Source: RGIG2041 sp045537695
GTDB lineage: Bacteria > Bacillota > Clostridia > UBA1381 > UMGS1253
Reading direction: 5' to 3'
Assembly (NCBI GenBank): GCA_045537695.1
Contig: JAZSQB010000030.1
Span: 1 to 39,927, forward strand
Length of the DNA: 39,927 nt
Positions 38,360 to 39,927 of the stretch are shown here, one piece after another. Position 1 is the first letter of the stretch. Each line of letters starts with the position of its first letter. The translations under genes and the position numbers were made by a program. The notes under the pieces were generated by a model. It was given only the letters and a program-made list of their open reading frames with translations, searched no databases and was not told where the DNA came from.

Positions 38360-38365
38360 ATTTTA
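38360..38365 (-). promoter_or_regulatory. Possible extended -10 of the spoIIA operon
   Basis: On the minus strand TGGTAAAAT lies about 24 bases before spoIIAA. No good -35 is present, since a T run occupies that position, and I could not find a sigma-H promoter, which would be expected for spoIIA. Confidence 0.25.
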
Positions 38366-38380
38366 CCACTTAAGAATCGT

Positions 38381-38437
38381 AAAAAAACACTTTTTTTGTC
38401 GACTGTTTTTCTTTTCATCGACAAAATAAGTGTTTTA
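38381..38437 (-). terminator. Terminator between the parvulin gene and spoIIAA
   Basis: A long stem (38384-38402 with 38418-38436) with one mismatch closes a 15-base loop. On the minus strand it ends in TTTTTTT, 7-60 bases after the stop of the upstream gene at 38444. Confidence 0.85.
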
Positions 38438-38443
38438 AACTCG

Positions 38444-39742
38444 TTATTTTACTATGTTTTGAAAATGTGTCAGAAGCGTTTCCACCGGCATCACCATCTG
38501 CGGCGGATTTTCCGCATAAATCCTTTCTACCGTAGCAGTTGCATACGTCTGCATATAGCTAGACATCATCTTTTCATCCATCTCTGGCAGAGGCATACGC
38601 TTGATGATGTGATAGCCAAACGGACTTTCCACCGGCGCGCCGACCGCGCCGATTTCGAGCGCAACTACGCCGTTGTAGAACGCTTCAACCATTTCGCCGG
38701 CTTTAAACACATACCCGTCCGGATTTGCCTTAAGTCCACCATCCTGTGAATACTGCTGCATCAGCGCATCAAAATCCGCGCCGCCTAAAATCTGCTGGTA
38801 CAAATCCTCGGAAAGCTGCTTTGCCGCAGTTATTTCTTCCGCGGACAGTGCCACGCCGTTTTGTAAATTCACCGTCGGAATTAAAATATGCTTTGCACAG
38901 TAGTTTTCCGAGGCATATGTTTTCTGAATCTCTTCCATCTCTGCTGCCGATACAAAACGCGACAATTGCTCATTCATTGCCATACTAATTTCAAAAAAGG
39001 AAGTTGCTGCGCAGCCCACATACCCCATTGCAAGTACTTCAGCACCTCCATCACGCACAACAAGTTCAATTTCTGCTATTTCCTCCGGTGTAAAGCCACC
39101 GTTTGCATAAACAATATAATCACAAATAGAAAGGTAGTTCCAATAAATGTCTAGTACATTTGTCAACAGTTGCTCTTCATATGCACTGTATGTACTCTCT
39201 GTTATCTTTTCCCCTGCATCTAAAAGCGTTTGAAAAATGCAATACAAAAATTCAATTTCTTCCAGCGTCACAAACCTGTACTTTGTTTGCATTACAATCG
39301 GGCTGTCCGTAATGTAAATCTGCTCCGTCGACGGAAAATATTTTACATTGTAGCCAAGTGCTTCGCTGATAAAGCGCAGCGGCACAAATGTTCTGCCGCC
39401 GACCTCGGTTGCCGGTACATACAGCGTGCGTGCTTCACCGTTTACGGTAGCCTGTGCACTGTCCAGCACAAGCGAAATATCGGTTGCATCCGCCTTTATG
39501 CTGACGGTCTTCGTGCTTTCGTCCCAACCGACCTGTGCGCCGAAACTTTCTGCAATCACACGCACCGGCACCATGGTGCGACCGTCCACCGTAAATGGTG
39601 CGGTCTCCACCTGCAGCTGCTCTACTGCGCCGTCGCGACCGACATCGACCGCCGTGCTGCCTATATCCAATCCAAGGCTCATCGCACTTGCCGATACCGA
39701 CAACATACAAAAACAAAGCAGAAAAGCTAAAATCTTTTTCAT
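38444..39742 (-). CDS. Exported copper-amine-oxidase-N/parvulin peptidyl-prolyl isomerase
   Basis: A 432-residue secreted protein. A signal peptide covers residues 1-20 (MKKILAFLLC, SASA). A copper amine oxidase N-terminal-like domain follows (about 40-150) with the paired motifs VDGRTMVPVRVIAESFGA and VGGRTFVPLRFISEALGY. A helical chaperone-like region (about 155-285) precedes a parvulin rotamase domain (about 285-400: CAKHILI, FGYHIIKRM). Such PrsA/SurA-like proteins help fold exported proteins at the wall. The pairing with this wall-associated domain is frequent in Clostridia. The start is ATG after GGAGG, which overlaps the stop of the upstream gene. Confidence 0.85.
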   Translation of the reverse strand: MKKILAFLLCFCMLSVSASAMSLGLDIGSTAVDVGRDGAVEQLQVETAPFTVDGRTMVPVRVIAESFGAQVGWDESTKTVSIKADATDISLVLDSAQATVNGEARTLYVPATEVGGRTFVPLRFISEALGYNVKYFPSTEQIYITDSPIVMQTKYRFVTLEEIEFLYCIFQTLLDAGEKITESTYSAYEEQLLTNVLDIYWNYLSICDYIVYANGGFTPEEIAEIELVVRDGGAEVLAMGYVGCAATSFFEISMAMNEQLSRFVSAAEMEEIQKTYASENYCAKHILIPTVNLQNGVALSAEEITAAKQLSEDLYQQILGGADFDALMQQYSQDGGLKANPDGYVFKAGEMVEAFYNGVVALEIGAVGAPVESPFGYHIIKRMPLPEMDEKMMSSYMQTYATATVERIYAENPPQMVMPVETLLTHFQNIVK

Positions 39743-39754
39743 TCGGTATTCCTC

Positions 39755-39927
39755 CTAAAAGAATTTGCCAACTTCGTCTAACACATAGGATTGTTCTATC
39801 ACGAAATCGCGCACATCCTTGTTTTTTAACAGCACCCCGAAAATAAGCTTGACTCTGCGCACAAATTCCGGCTCAAAATCCTGCATATAAAACGTCTGCG
39901 CCAACGGGCACATACTTTTCGCGCGCG
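39755..39927 (-). CDS. 3' end of an unidentified gene
   Basis: The last 56 codons of a minus-strand gene that enters from beyond the window and stops with TAG at 39755-39757. The tail reads KSMCPLAQTFYMQDFEPEFV and ends LDEVGKFF, a well-formed cytoplasmic-type sequence. I do not recognise the family. Its stop is 12 bases before the parvulin gene, whose GGAGG overlaps the TAG, so the two form an operon. Confidence 0.55.
   Translation of the reverse strand, partial: RAKSMCPLAQTFYMQDFEPEFVRRVKLIFGVLLKNKDVRDFVIEQSYVLDEVGKFF

Noticed and set aside
1..39927. CRISPR array, insertion sequence or rRNA
   Set aside because: I saw no regularly spaced direct repeats, transposase motifs or rRNA signatures on either strand.

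Overview
The window looks like a chromosomal segment of an endospore-forming, low-to-mid GC Firmicute of class Clostridia. The reasons are a spoIIAA-spoIIAB-sigF operon, spoIIM next to xerD, a Noc-type ParB-like protein after rsmG, a preQ1 riboswitch in front of queT, strong AAGGAGG ribosome binding sites, many sigma-A promoters with 17-base spacers, and frequent TTG and GTG starts. I see no phage, insertion sequence, CRISPR array or rRNA. Genus cannot be fixed from the sequence alone.

Layout. (1) 1-1157, minus: NifU-like Fe-S scaffold and the 5' part of a GGGtGRT-family gene. (2) 1298-2645: a lipoprotein gene with terminator, a decayed gene remnant, and tRNA-Lys(CTT) with its own promoter and terminator. 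(3) 2766-4970, plus: wecG/tagA-type glycosyltransferase and thymidylate kinase, then preQ1 riboswitch and queT. (4) 5217-7060: cytidine deaminase and uridine phosphorylase on minus, divergent from a yfcE-type phosphodiesterase, with overlapping -35 boxes. (5) 7054-10722, minus: ACT-domain regulator, homoserine dehydrogenase, aspartokinase, RlmB-type methyltransferase. (6) 10920-17566, plus: DivIVA-like coiled coil and uppP, then yycI-like, ygiQ, folD, rsmG and noc. (7) 17665-23910, minus: glutamate dehydrogenase, a zinc-ribbon protein, spoIIM-xerD and a secreted phosphodiester glycosidase. (8) 23943-25612, plus: uraA behind a leader terminator.

(9) 25628-34704, plus: the most distinctive block, seven closely spaced genes. 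In order they are a hexapeptide acyltransferase, a MurJ-family flippase, an acyltransferase/GT4 glycosyltransferase fusion, a DUF4330 membrane-anchored protein, an O-antigen-ligase-family protein, a GT4/CsaB pyruvyltransferase fusion, and cysK. With the WecG-type ManNAc transferase (2824), UppP (11334) and the phosphoglucomutase (34713), this suggests synthesis, flipping, polymerisation or ligation, and pyruvylation of a secondary cell-wall polysaccharide of the kind that anchors SLH proteins. That function is inference; no SLH protein lies in the window.

(10) 34713-39927, minus: phospho-sugar mutase, the spoIIA operon, a secreted copper-amine-oxidase-N/parvulin protein and the 3' end of an unidentified gene.

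Two 106-108 base imperfectly palindromic elements (19835-19940 and 36501-36608) share architecture and core sequence and look like members of one dispersed intergenic repeat family. Other noncoding features include a perfect inverted repeat around the promoter of the polysaccharide block, a 20-base-spaced direct repeat before the nifU-like gene, and a probable attenuator before uraA.
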